From the NCBI GenBank assembly GCA_963924555.1, contig OZ004598.1, positions 4,488,501 to 4,552,500 on the forward strand: DNA of 64,000 bases, in the 5' to 3' direction. Both the position numbers and the translations under genes were made by a program. Below, in pieces: positions 23,896-41,342 of this stretch. The notes beneath the pieces are model-generated. The model saw only the letters and a program-made list of their open reading frames with translations. It had not been told where the DNA came from and ran no database searches. This DNA is from Crambe crambe. Its lineage: Eukaryota > Porifera > Demospongiae > Poecilosclerida > Crambeidae. Each line of letters opens with the position of its first letter. Positions within the stretch are counted from its first letter, which is position 1.

Positions 23896-24270
23896 GGTGT
23901 GGATTAATTCACCTAGTACCTGCAGCGCAGCCTGCATGCAGCGAGTGCTCGCTATTATATATACTGCAGATTTCACTTGCGTTTGAAAATTGCGTGGGCT
24001 ACTGCGCATGTTTTGTATTGCAATTTTATTATTACTGTTGCTAGCTAGTCTAGCCTTTGTAAAAAAAAAAAAAAAAAAAAAAAATTATACACTGGTAATG
24101 AGGGTCAAAGGTCATACGCAAAACTCTATGTTCAAACGGATGTATCAACAGTATCATAGGAAAAAAAAAAAAAAAAAGTGAAATTTGCAGTATATGGAGT
24201 ACAGATCTGCGCGCGCATGCACGGAGAAAAGCGCGCCAAGTTCAAAGGTTAGAGAAGAAATCAGTGCACT
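23896..24270. promoter_or_regulatory. Divergent promoter, carbonic anhydrase 1 and borealin-like gene
   Basis: 375 bp between opposite starts. A TATATATA stretch near 23955 faces the carbonic anhydrase. CTGCGCATGT (about 24002) and TGCGCGCGCATGCAC (24209-24223) are NRF-1-like, the latter close to the borealin-like start. Two A-tracts (24060-24084 and 24161-24177) lie between. Confidence 0.45.
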
Positions 24271-27352
<3,082 letters not shown>

Positions 27353-28381
27353 CTATATCACATTAACAATAGTGACTGGCACATTTTGGGAATAATAGGT
27401 CTATCAAAGCAGGAAGCATAATGCTGCCATAATAGGTTATCAAAGAGAACTCCATTGTTGATCTTGAATGCATTTATCATGTGTGCCTACACTAGCTAGC
27501 CTAACTTGACCAAACTTATCTGCTAATGAGATTGCAAATACGTAGTCTTTCAATACATATGACATCAGCTATGAGCATAATCAAAGAATAATAGGTCAGT
27601 AAAAAAAGAATAATAAAGCTGGAATTAAAGAATAGAATAATAGGGAAGCAAAAAAGCATAATGTGCCAGTCCCTAATTAACAGTGCTTGAAATATGAAAA
27701 ATGATGATGTCCTTATCCGCCATAACTAGCCCTAGAATTTGATTGGATAAAGGAAATTGGCTGAAAAAATATCTTGTTTCAGGCTGTTGTTATTTTGAGC
27801 ACTGCATGGCCCAGGAACAAGTGTCATTAATTTTGCTTGATTGCAATGCAGAATCAGATGCTTAGCACTGGAAAGGACGTCACAGTGACACCTGCTATTA
27901 TTAGATAAATAAACAAACAAACAGCTCCTTCATTATGATGCCTATCAATTACTGTTACTTTTCAAGCAGATATTCGTGTTATGAAACTTGAATTCTTTAG
28001 AACTAATTTTTCAGTGAATCAACACAGTGAAAGAGAAAATGGTATGCATACCTGATGTTTATCAACAGAGCCATAAAGTGCTCAAAGCTAAGCATTATGG
28101 CTAGGGGTTCGTTAGTTAAGGAATCCACATATATACTTGCACTTGTCTGGACTAAACTACTTACACCACCCACTGTATTGGCAATTACACCATTAACTCC
28201 ACACATTTAAAGTTAGACTAATCTCATTGCCTATAGACCAGACTATGTCTTAAGTAAGAGTTGTCATCCAGGTTTGTTGTTCACAGATTACTACACTACT
28301 ATTCATTGTCTCATATTCCTTAAACATCTTATTAATATAGCACACATTCTCCAAACACTCTTGTTAATGTACCAGCTAGCA
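27353..28381. other. Intergenic stretch
   Basis: AT-rich; I see no exon with family similarity. It may contain the 3' UTRs of the two converging genes, the borealin-like gene (+) and carbonic anhydrase 2 (-). Confidence 0.5.
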
Positions 28382-29263
28382 TCATGCACAAAATACTAGA
28401 ATCAGACTAATTATTAAGAACAATAGGAGCGGTCCAGTATTAGTTGGTGCTTGAGAGACGAAAACTCTACGATTGCCGAGTTGCTGTACCTCTCTAAAGT
28501 TGTAGGTGAGACTTCTGCCAGTATCGTAGAGCTCAGTTTGCCTCAGTTGCTCAAAGTACACTTGTGGCATGCGGATTGTGTTCTTCATCACGAACCAGGC
28601 AACCGTTTCATTGCAGGGTGGGGTTGTAAGGGACCCTTCGTAGTAGTAGTAATCCTGAGTGGCAGGTAAAAGCTGGTTTAAGACAAATGCCGAAACACTT
28701 CTATTCATGGGGAATTCTTGGACTGAAGATGCATTGATTATTGACCATGGTGGACTGGAAGTAGACAAAGAATTGTCGGCCTGTACGAGCACTGCAATCA
28801 CAGTATAGTAATGTCTCAGAGTCTTGTCTCTTGTTCCCTCCAGGGTATGCACAAAATGGACCTCCATTTCTTGCTGGATGCCATCGATACGATGTTCTGA
28901 TCCCACTCCAGTCCTGTTCCCCCAGTGCATATGAAATTGCTGCAGGATGTAGGTGCCCAGGTGATTGCGAGTCCTGACCAGATCTGTGTCATCGAGGTCG
29001 AATTGCAGGTTTTGACCGGTATTGGAAAAGACGCCACTGACATTGATATCCCATTTATTAAACTGCAGCTCAATGAGGTTTCCATTAGTTTCTGTGTTTG
29101 CTGTGGTGATATCAATTGGAGATTGCCTTGCTTGGTTGTTTGCATTACAAATTCCACTCCACTCAGTCTGACGGTCATAAAAGAAGCGTATGTTTTCAAC
29201 AGTAGCTGCAGTGAAGGTGCTCCATGTGAGGAGGATCATCATTGACCACTTGATGAGACCCAT
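28382..29263 (-). CDS. Secreted, membrane-attached alpha-carbonic anhydrase 2
   Basis: A second intronless alpha-carbonic anhydrase, 293 residues, clearly a paralogue of the one at 23.0 kb. They share YDRQ..W.G.CNANN, QFHMHWGNR, QQEMEVHFVHTL, SPPWSIINASSV, DYYYYEGSLTTPPCNETVAW and FVMKNTIRMPQ. The signal peptide is MGLIKWSMMILLTWSTFTAA. The C-terminus, GPLLLFLIISLILVFCA, is strongly hydrophobic with no basic tail, which favours GPI attachment. All three zinc His and the LTTPP Thr are present. At the usual proton-shuttle position the sequence reads GVFSNTGQNLQF, again without His. It is transcribed in the same direction as its paralogue, with the borealin-like gene on the opposite strand between them. 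Confidence 0.94.
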   Translation of the reverse strand: MGLIKWSMMILLTWSTFTAATVENIRFFYDRQTEWSGICNANNQARQSPIDITTANTETNGNLIELQFNKWDINVSGVFSNTGQNLQFDLDDTDLVRTRNHLGTYILQQFHMHWGNRTGVGSEHRIDGIQQEMEVHFVHTLEGTRDKTLRHYYTVIAVLVQADNSLSTSSPPWSIINASSVQEFPMNRSVSAFVLNQLLPATQDYYYYEGSLTTPPCNETVAWFVMKNTIRMPQVYFEQLRQTELYDTGRSLTYNFREVQQLGNRRVFVSQAPTNTGPLLLFLIISLILVFCA

Positions 29264-29566
29264 GTTTGCTATGCTGTCTTTTAATCTAAAAATAATAAAT
29301 CAAAATTATCATTGCCCTGCCCTTCCCTCTCTCTCTTAGACCCTTTCATTGCCCCAGCTCTCTTTTCTTTGCCCCACTCCTCCCATATTCGTCCTCCAGA
29401 CCTCCCTAGACCCTTGATAGCCTAGGGCCTGGCATGGGTGGACTAAGATTTGCCAGGCAACAGTGTAGCTATCTAATGCTAGCTAGCTAGCTATGAACAG
29501 GAAGCTCGGCTTCCTCTTAACATACCTTGAAGTCACTCAAGTGCTTTTTCAGCTAGAGGAGCGAGC

Positions 29567-29670
29567 GAGAAATTTTCGTGCACGAGGTATAATTTTCGTG
29601 GATTTCTTGAATTCACTGAGAGCCAATTTTTTTACCCCACAAAATTTTTTTTGTACACACAAAAATACAC
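29567..29670. repeat. AAATTTTCGTGG-type AT-rich element
   Basis: Contains GAAATTTTCGTGCACGAGG, ATAATTTTCGTGGATT and the inverse ACCCCACAAAATTTTTTTTG. Related sequences lie at 45369-45490, 55312-55397 and 61830-61930. Confidence 0.5.
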
Positions 29671-29684
29671 AATAATTATAGTTT

Positions 29685-32604
<2,920 letters not shown>

Positions 32605-32863
32605 CGACAGTCTAGATAACTGTAACATCGTGCATATATATATGCAGAGCAGTGGGCGTATCTTATTTTCCTATTACGGTTAATTAGAATTAATTAGCGT
32701 ATATACGGCATCGCAGAAAAAAATTGAACCATAGCGCCTGTATACACATGATATGAGGCAGAGCTCAGTTGGTTGTGAAGCTACAAGTTGTGTTACACTC
32801 GAAGAAAAATATCCAAGCGAAGAAAAAGCGGTGTAGTTAGACTTTCAACGACTTCTTGGAGTG
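32605..32863. promoter_or_regulatory. Divergent promoter, LDHD and PTP1B-like phosphatase
   Basis: 259 bp between opposite start codons. AT-rich with a TATATATA run near 32636 on the LDHD side. Unlike the other divergent promoters here, it shows no NRF-1-like site. Confidence 0.4.
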
Positions 32864-35486
32864 ATGGATCGCGAATTCATCAAAATCGAGAGGGCACATG
32901 AAGGCTGGCAGCTGATTTTTCAGGTGTGTGACCGGCCAAGGCTCATAAGTAATCTTAATTTTTGAGTAGAAGACTTTCAGTGCCGTTGTGAAGTAGATAT
33001 TTAAGACATCTGAATATGTTAGCTGGCTTTTTGTGTATCCAGCTGCTGATAAGTTGAATTAAAGTCCCCAAATTATTACAATGCTCTCTTTCTCTATACA
33101 GAAACTCTACCAGATTGCTAAGGCAAATGCTGGAAGTCAGGCTATTGCTAAAAAGCCTATGAATGTCATAAGGAATCGATACAGAGATGTACTACCAAGT
33201 AAGTTGAAAGGGAAGAGAAATATGGTTGGTGGAGTTTCTAAATGTGGCTATAGGGGTGTCCTAGGAATATTATTTTGGACACAAAAAAAAGTGTGTTTTT
33301 TAATAGATCCAAGTAATGGGTACTATTACCTATAGGAGTTTCACATTGTAATGTTGGATAGCATCGAATATGACACCTTTAATTTTTTTCACACAACTTT
33401 ACTTGCTAAAATTATTAACCCTTCCTGTGACTTCACATGCCAATATACATCCAGTGGATATATAACTTCCTGGTGAAAAGTTTATATAAATTAATTAGTT
33501 TCCTCTTTTTGAAGTGGAATTCTTGGAAATATTATTCCCCGACTGTAACATGTATGTGGCATGCATGCTGGCAGAGAGGAGTTGCTTTTTGTGGCTTTCC
33601 TTTCATGGAAATCAGAAGTGTTTTACTATAGAGGTGCATCCTAAAAAGGTGTTCCTGGCCACAGGAACATAGTACTATAGCTGCAGGCAATCCTCCACTC
33701 TAAGATTACAGGGTTTCCCCCTTAATGGGGAAGCATTATTCATTTGATACAAATTTAGCATGAGATGTGGAGGAGGATGAAATACTTGAACATTTCCTAA
33801 CATGCTGCCATTTAAGGGTTGAAGTCGGAAGAGTGCTTACCGTTTGCTGTTTTGTTTATCACTGGTAGATTCACTCGTTTACTTTTGTTTTGCTCTCAGC
33901 GCAAAATAATATTGTGCACCAATCATAAAGTGTATATCTGTTTTTGAAAACAAGTTAATCTGCAACAATAATGCATGTAGTAATCATGGCCTAGTACAGG
34001 AAACTCCTGTTTTGAGATTAACTTGTGGAGGGAGTTTTTTTGTTTTTTTTTCTTTCTTCACTGGAATTGAAGCATATGGTTGGTGGTGCTATGGTCAATA
34101 TAATAAAGGTTGTTGTTATCGTCAGAGGGGAAGGATTTGTAGCCTTAAATGGTTTATCATCAGATTCGCTGCAAGTGAAAGGTTTATAGAAACTGTTGGT
34201 ATAGCTAATGAAGCTGAGTGTTTGCATTATAGTGGAAGTGTTTCTTTTACATTACAAGTTGTAGGCAATATGTAGGCTACTGAAATTTTGGGTGTAAGCT
34301 AGTCCATTTAAGTGAGTGTATACATATTGAAGGGTCTAAAACACCGACTGTACATGAAGCCTCTTGGTAGAGCTACACGTACTTCACCTGCCATTTCAAT
34401 ATTGTATCTCAGAAGAACACACACAATAATTATGGCTACATCAAATGCCGTGCTTCCAAATCCCATATACTTTCGTGTGGTGGAATACCTGATAGTAAAT
34501 TGAGCATATTCAGGAGTAAACATTCCCCTCTCCTATTGTATTGTCCTGCAGTTTTTCCTTGCCTCAGTTGGTCGTGTGGTTAACTACACGTGTCCCCCCT
34601 GGTGGAATTACTCGATGTGGTTAACTAAGTACATAATCATGATAAAGAACTCCTTAGTGTTGTCCTGACATTTCAGGACATTAATTTTGATAGGACATTT
34701 ATTCATTCTGGCCACATGATCAGTCATTCTGTCCTGATAACTATTCATGTCGTCAAGGACAGATCAGAGATGGTTTGGACAGAAATATTCTTAAGTTTAC
34801 GGAGTTTCTTATGCACTCGTGTCCTACTTTAGAGATGGTTAGGTGATTATAATAATAAATGGTTATTTGTATCTATTCGTCCTCATCTTTTCATGTGGTA
34901 AATTCACATGCTGTATTTTCCAAGAGCATACTAAGCCACGTCACATGTGTAATGGTACACATGGTACATCCAAAAAAAAGGTGGGGTGCCTTTGAATTCA
35001 ACACCTTGTTTTAAAAAGGGATACTGTGTCGTCCTTCTTTGATCTGACAATCTAGCTAGCAGTGTATGTGTATTCAGATGATGGGTTATGTTCCAAGGAC
35101 ATCCTGAATTTGCTAATATAAACAACAAAATAGCCAAACAACCATTTTACATCTCGGACTGAGGTTGAATAGAGGAATACATAAGTCCCGTCACCCATCT
35201 GTGTTGGATAACTGTTAATTCCCTCCACAAAACATTTTTCTTTCCCCAAACACAAAACGGTCACTGTTGAGAACTCCTCACACACCCACCATTGATCAGA
35301 GACATTTGAAAATCTATCACAATTCTGTATCAATTCTCTCTTGATTGCAGTTGATTCCACAAGGGTCATCCTCAATGATCCCGACAACGACTACATCAAT
35401 GGAAACTTCGTTAAGGTGAGTCGAGGTTATTGGATCAGCAACTCGTGTGTGGTGTGTCTCTAATGTATCTGTGTGTCTCTTTTTAA

Positions 35487-35554
<68 letters not shown>

Positions 35555-38500
35555 CAGTGTTTGAACACACCACAATTGATGGTAGTTCAGGTCCATAATC
35601 ACTTCTTTCTAGCTTTATTATTAGCCTGTGATGCTGTTGAGCTGAAGCCTGTATTGAGCAATTGTGGTGATGATGAGCTGAAGCCTGTACATGTACAGAG
35701 GATTGCAGGTTGAAGATTTTGCTTATTGACATAATATATCACAAGCCATTGTTCAGAACAATAGCTGGTGCCCTCTTATGTAAACAAGCGAAGTCTTCTC
35801 CCTCAACCAACCTGCAATCCTCTGAGCAGTTGTCATGTAATGATTCACTATTGTGGTGTTGATTGCTTTCACTTTGGATCTGGTGGGCATGGCAATCTAT
35901 TTTAAATGTCCATGCTGTGCTTTGATGAAATGCTATGGTAGATATTGATGGTTGATTAGTAGCTTTCATTTAGGAAGGTGGGGTGGGCAGGTAAACTAAT
36001 GGCAGATGGCCTCTTGTGCTGGGGGTTGAAGTTACATCATTTTAGACAATTATATTGTTAATTGGAGGAGATTCTTTGTGATGAAATATGGAGGCAAGCT
36101 TGTTAAACCCCCTCTGCATTAGTAATATGATGGGGAAACCTTGAAGGTGTTATATATTGTAAGGATTAACTCTTTTTATCCTTTTCCCTTCCATAGAATG
36201 AGGAAGTTGGACGTACCTATATTCTCTGCCAGGTGAACTTTGTACTCTATGAATTAATTAATTAGTCAATGTTTTCTTTAATTCAGTTTTGGGCAGACAC
36301 CCTATCATCTCTTCCTATTTTCTTTCATTTTAGCTAGTGTATTGCAAACAACTGACCTCCCCCCTTGAATTTAGATCCATAACAATCATACCACAAGATG
36401 CTTGCAGCTGTCCTGTGACCTGTGACCTGTGAATGAGATTTATAACAGACGGAGGAAATCCTTTACAAATTATGTCATTGTTGGAGTACCCCATTATACA
36501 TAGGCAGATTATTATAATAAGAAAGTTTCTCCTAAGAAAATTGAGATAGTGGGATATATTTGTACATACCCCTTTGTAACAGGATAGCATTCTTAAATCC
36601 ATCCTCCACTTATAAGAGTTGAGTGAGTCCTTGAAGCTGCTCTTCTATAGGAGGAATGTGTTTCCTTATCTGATGACTTAAATGAGGACCTCTAAATAGG
36701 CAAACATAATGCCTCTTGTATCAATGGTTTGGAGAGCATCTTGGAGGAACAATCCTCGCCCTGAATTATGACTGTGAGTGATGATATTGTGTCTGTCTTG
36801 GTTTTCCCCCCCACAGGGTCCTCTTCAGCACACTTGTCCTCACTTCTGGCAGATGGTGTGGGAACAGAAGACAGCTGGAATTATCATGCTCAACAAGTGT
36901 GTCGAGAGAGGCATGGTAAGGGAGGGAGAGAGAGAGAGAGTACAGTGCTGCTATTCTGTGTAACAGAGACCCACATGTTTCCTTCGTAACACTTTTCATG
37001 CTTTCGTTGTTTCATTAAAAGCTGATTCCAAAACAACAGCATGACACCAAAAGAGTGAATTGCAAACAGGGCTACCGTCTCACTCTGACAATTGTGTGTG
37101 GCAGACATGTCATTTAATCAAGATTCCTGTGTTCTGGATGCCAGTTGTGGAACACCTCTATCTGTAGGGAGTTGTCATGTAAATGACATGTTGTGATGCA
37201 TATAAGAGAAGCTGTTGCCATTGTGTGTCTTCAGTAAGGCTGTATCTGTGTTTTGATGACTCTTTGGTGTTGTGGCTTTGTCGATGACCTTTTGTAGAGA
37301 AGTCCAAAGGTGGGGCTGTTAGTTTTGCTGGTTTGTATTTTTCGAAGCTGCTGTATTGCTGCTGAAGCTCAGTGTTATCCACACCACAATGTAGTGTTTA
37401 GTATAGAAAATTACTCATACTTCTAAATATGGATTACAATGTCTAAGGAAGAAGAGGTGTACAGACTCCTCCACTCTTCTATTGTAGTCATTCACGAATC
37501 AGAGAGAGAGAGAGAGAGAGAGAGGTGCAATTGATAGTCTTGAAATGATAATACGATATTATTCTTCATCTTTCAGAACAAGTGTTTCCCTTACTGGCCA
37601 CAAGCAAATGATCCTCCAATGGAGCTGGCCAAGTTTGTGGTGGAGAACATCAAATATGAAGATGAGCCTTCCTATCGTCTCTCACACCTAAAACTAGAGA
37701 ACTTAGAAGTAAGTTTAAAGTGTGATGACAGTATTATATCTATCTTTGTTATCATGATAAACCTCTGAATAATGGACGCACTTGGGACCTCCTTTGTAGA
37801 GAGGTCGTCCTCTTTTAGAGGTTATTTTGTATAGAGTGTCTTATATAAGATACTCTTTTTTTTTCTTTTTTTTTTTCTTTTTTTGAGGTTTCGGAGTGTG
37901 CTTTATTGGAAGTTCCATTGTATCATGATTTTCCTATCTTAATTTTCTAGACTCAAGAAAGTCGAGAGATTCAGCACTTCCACTACACACGGTGGCCCGA
38001 TTTTGGAGTTCCACAGAACCCCGATGTATTCCTAGGGTTTCTCTATGCAGTACGAAACAGTGGAGTACTGGATACAGACAAGGGACCTGCCGTCGTCCAC
38101 TGTAGTGCTGGTATTGGTCGTTCTGGGACCTTTTGCATAGTGGACACTATTCTACGCAGGGTAAGTTAGTCAAGTGTATTGAAAAATTGATAGTCACTGA
38201 AAGATTAACCTAGTGGTAAATGTATTTTTGAGGCAAATGTTGATTCTTGTACATTCCACAGTTGGAGCAGACAGAAGACTTGAATTCTGTTGACCTTCAA
38301 GGAACACTTCTGGACATGCGACGGCAGAGACTGGGTTTGGTTCAGACTGCCGACCAGCTGCGTTTCTCTTACATTGCTATCCTGCAAGGAGCTTTGCAGG
38401 ATCTGGAATTGGAGCCCAGCAACTATGATGACCTCATGGTGGAGGCAGAGGAAGAAGATGAGGAGGAGGAGGAGGAGGACGAAGAAGAAGAGGAAGAAGA

Positions 38501-39816
38501 AGAGGAAGAACTGGAAGAATCTGATAGTGAGTGGTGAGAGATGGAGAACTTGATTTTCAATCCTCTTTATCTGACAGAGGAGGCAGTAGGCTGTAATGCT
38601 TACCACATAGATAAGCCACAATCCACACTTTGATCAGCCTAGAGCCTCTGTGACAGCATGTGTAGCGTAATTCAGGACACAAATGAGTCATGACCCGAGA
38701 GTCAGCTCGCTCGCCCACTGAATTATGTATTTTCTGCATCATAGGTGATGAAGTCCAGGAAGAAGACGCTGAGACACGCATGGAGCGCAAGTTTCCCAAC
38801 CTGACCAAGCGAGCCAGTGCAGCTCAGATCCCTGTACTGGACTCTGATGATACCCCACCCCCCCTTCCTCCTCGCCCCCCTGAGACGATACATCCAGAAG
38901 AGTATGTCTCATCTGAAGAGGAAAGTCCTGCCAATACTCCACCTCTGCCCCCTAGTACACCACCACCACCTAGTACACCACCACCACCCTCCACTGCACC
39001 GCCTGGTAACTATGTGCCATAATCTGTAGCATGCAGGTTATTTTTGTATGTGACGATCCTTTACCGTATGCCTCGCATACGACGACCCTTTACCTATCAT
39101 TGTATAATGATCACTTGCTATTATTGCAGGTCCTCCTTTTAGTCCCGAAGAAGAGAAAAATAAGATTGAATTTCTTGAAGATGATCTGGAAGAATATGGT
39201 TTCAAAATCAGCCCAAGCAATGATGACCCGACAGAGACTAATGTTCCTCAGGAAAATGGAGAAGTAGAGATCCTCGAAGAGTCTCTGAGTGAAGATGAGG
39301 CAAAAGAGACGACCCTCAGCATCCCTCCTCCTCCTCCGGTCCCCCCTCGAAGCCATAGTCTCAGCCCCACTCCAAATACCTCCTCATTCCTTGACTACAA
39401 TAAACTCTTAAAAAAGATGGACGTTCATGGTGAAGATTCATTGCAGAGAAAAGCAACAGGGGATCATTTTTTATTGGAAGGAAGAGGAGGAGAAGATCCT
39501 ATACCTCCCCCTCTTCATCCAAGATTAGTAAACGGATTTAGTAACAATGATGAAGAGGGTTCTCCTCCTCCCCCTCCCCTTCCTGCCAAACAGGCCCGGA
39601 GAACGCAAGGGACTAAACTCCAAGGGATTGCCGAGGAAGAGAGAACTCTCATCGATGAGTTGGAGCTCCTTGAGAAGCTTGTAGATCCTTCATCATCAAC
39701 AGCAACAACAGCAGCAGTGACAACTCAGGATGTTAGGAATGAGGAGACCCCTGCAATTACGGACTCCAATGTAAATATGAATGCTGAGAAGGAAGAAAAA
39801 GAGTAAGTTTATTTAC

Positions 39817-39865
<49 letters not shown>

Positions 39866-40091
39866 GGCTTAGCATGTGTACCACGTCATATTTACACTTT
39901 TGTTTTGTTTTAGAATAATGAGAAAGAAACTGAGAAACGAAAGAAAAGCAAGATTAGACAGCAAAGTTCGAGATATCAAGGAAGCAATGAGAAAAGGTGA
40001 TGGTAATGCTGAGTCAGACTGGTCTATCCCCTGGTTGCTCGTAGGATTTGTAGTAATGTTAGGATATTGTGCCTATTATATCATTCAGTGA
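32864..40091 (+). CDS. PTPN1: Tail-anchored protein tyrosine phosphatase, PTP1B/TC-PTP type
   Basis: Classical non-receptor PTP of the PTPN1/PTPN2 group. [20 protein letters not shown] splices to [11 protein letters not shown], then the pTyr loop [49 protein letters not shown], the WPD loop [14 protein letters not shown], the P-loop [13 protein letters not shown] (nucleophile Cys at 38101-38103) and the Q-loop [12 protein letters not shown]. All catalytic residues are present. After the domain comes an acidic run (38440-38520, almost all Glu and Asp), several proline-rich stretches ([22 protein letters not shown]) and a basic helix. It ends in one membrane span, [19 protein letters not shown], then stop. 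That tail matches the ER anchor of PTP1B. About eleven exons; the 2.1-kb second intron is the longest. It could be ancestral to both PTPN1 and PTPN2. Confidence 0.93.
33204..35350 (+). other. Long PTP1B-like intron
   Basis: About 2.1 kb between the exon ending RYRDVLP and the one beginning IDSTRVIL. AT-rich; I found no additional exon, RNA gene or clear element. Confidence 0.55.
35490..35551. repeat. (CT)n microsatellite in a PTP1B-like intron
   Basis: About 30 CT units, 70 bp downstream of a splice donor and not at an acceptor. Confidence 0.95.
39813..39864. repeat. (TTA)n microsatellite
   Basis: About 17 TTA/ATT units in the last intron of the phosphatase gene. Confidence 0.95.
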
Positions 40092-40342
40092 CATCCCTTT
40101 ATTCACATTTGCATCCACTACTGATTTTTAGTATTATTATTATTATAAATATTACAGTAATTATTAGAATACATTACACTTAATTATGTATTGTCTCTGC
40201 ACTCATTTTGTAATAATTTGAAAATGGGTACGGGTCGTTCAAAAGTAATCTTGAGCTTCGTGGATCATTTAACATTTGTGCTGGGCATGCGCATCTTTGG
40301 GATAGCTCACGATGCGGTCGGGTAAAAGGCGCGCAAATCTAG

Positions 40343-40348
40343 TATAAA
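40343..40348 (+). promoter_or_regulatory. TATA box of histone H4
   Basis: TATAAA within AGTATAAAGTTGG, about 85 bp before the H4 start codon. An NRF-1-like GGCATGCGCATC lies near 40284-40295. Confidence 0.7.
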
Positions 40349-40423
40349 GTTGGCACCTGTTTCGAAGACCGCACCAATTGTTTTTGATTCATCAAACTTC
40401 GATCTGCTCTTCATCTTCATTAA

Positions 40424-40738
<315 letters not shown>

Positions 40739-40761
40739 GCACCTTGAACTTTTTTTCAACC

Positions 40762-40777
40762 GGCTCTTTTAAGAGCC
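40762..40777 (+). promoter_or_regulatory. Histone 3' stem-loop
   Basis: GGCTCTTTTAAGAGCC, a 6-bp stem with a TTTA loop, 23 bp after the H4 stop. This is the SLBP-binding signal of replication-dependent, non-polyadenylated histone mRNA. Confidence 0.95.
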
Positions 40778-41342
40778 ACTACTTGTTCAAATGGTTTCAC
40801 TCTACAGGTTTAATAGGGGGCGTTATTCTGAGCCACGCCCCTACAATAAATTCATTGAACTTTAGGCAGGCTTTCCAGCTTATGCGCTGGGAAATATGAA
40901 CTTACTAAGCTATCTGCGCTACCTTCGGTACCTTGCTTCTCTTCTCGGAGCTTTGGTTGGACTTTTCTCGAGCCAAAAGGCAAGAAACTAGCTTCTTACT
41001 AACTACAGTTCGAAACCCCACCCACCGTTAATTTACTAGTCCGCGGGCATGTCCGGAAATAATGTTCACGTTGCTTAGTCAGCTTTTCTCGAAAAAACAA
41101 TAACGCTAATGGACGCTACCTCGATCTTTCTAAGAGCTGTTCCTCAGGCGTCATAAAAGCTATAGCTTTGAAATTTGCGCAATAAAGAGCCAAAGGGCCA
41201 TAGATAATAAATTTTACCATAACAAAAATTTTTTAATTTTCACCGGACGGAGGGTTTTCCCAGAGCCGGTCACATATATTTATTAATTTTGGGGAAAAGA
41301 ATTAATGTTTGTGGCTAAAGTATGAAAAGTTATGCAGGGTGT
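40778..41342. other. Intergenic between H4 and the receptor kinase 3' end
   Basis: About 560 bp with no exon seen. The last 100 bp probably hold the 3' UTR of the minus-strand kinase gene. Confidence 0.5.

Noticed and set aside
38205-38621. 138-residue minus-strand frame opposite the phosphatase
   Set aside because: Antisense shadow of the Glu-rich segment of the PTP1B-like exon, without support as a gene.
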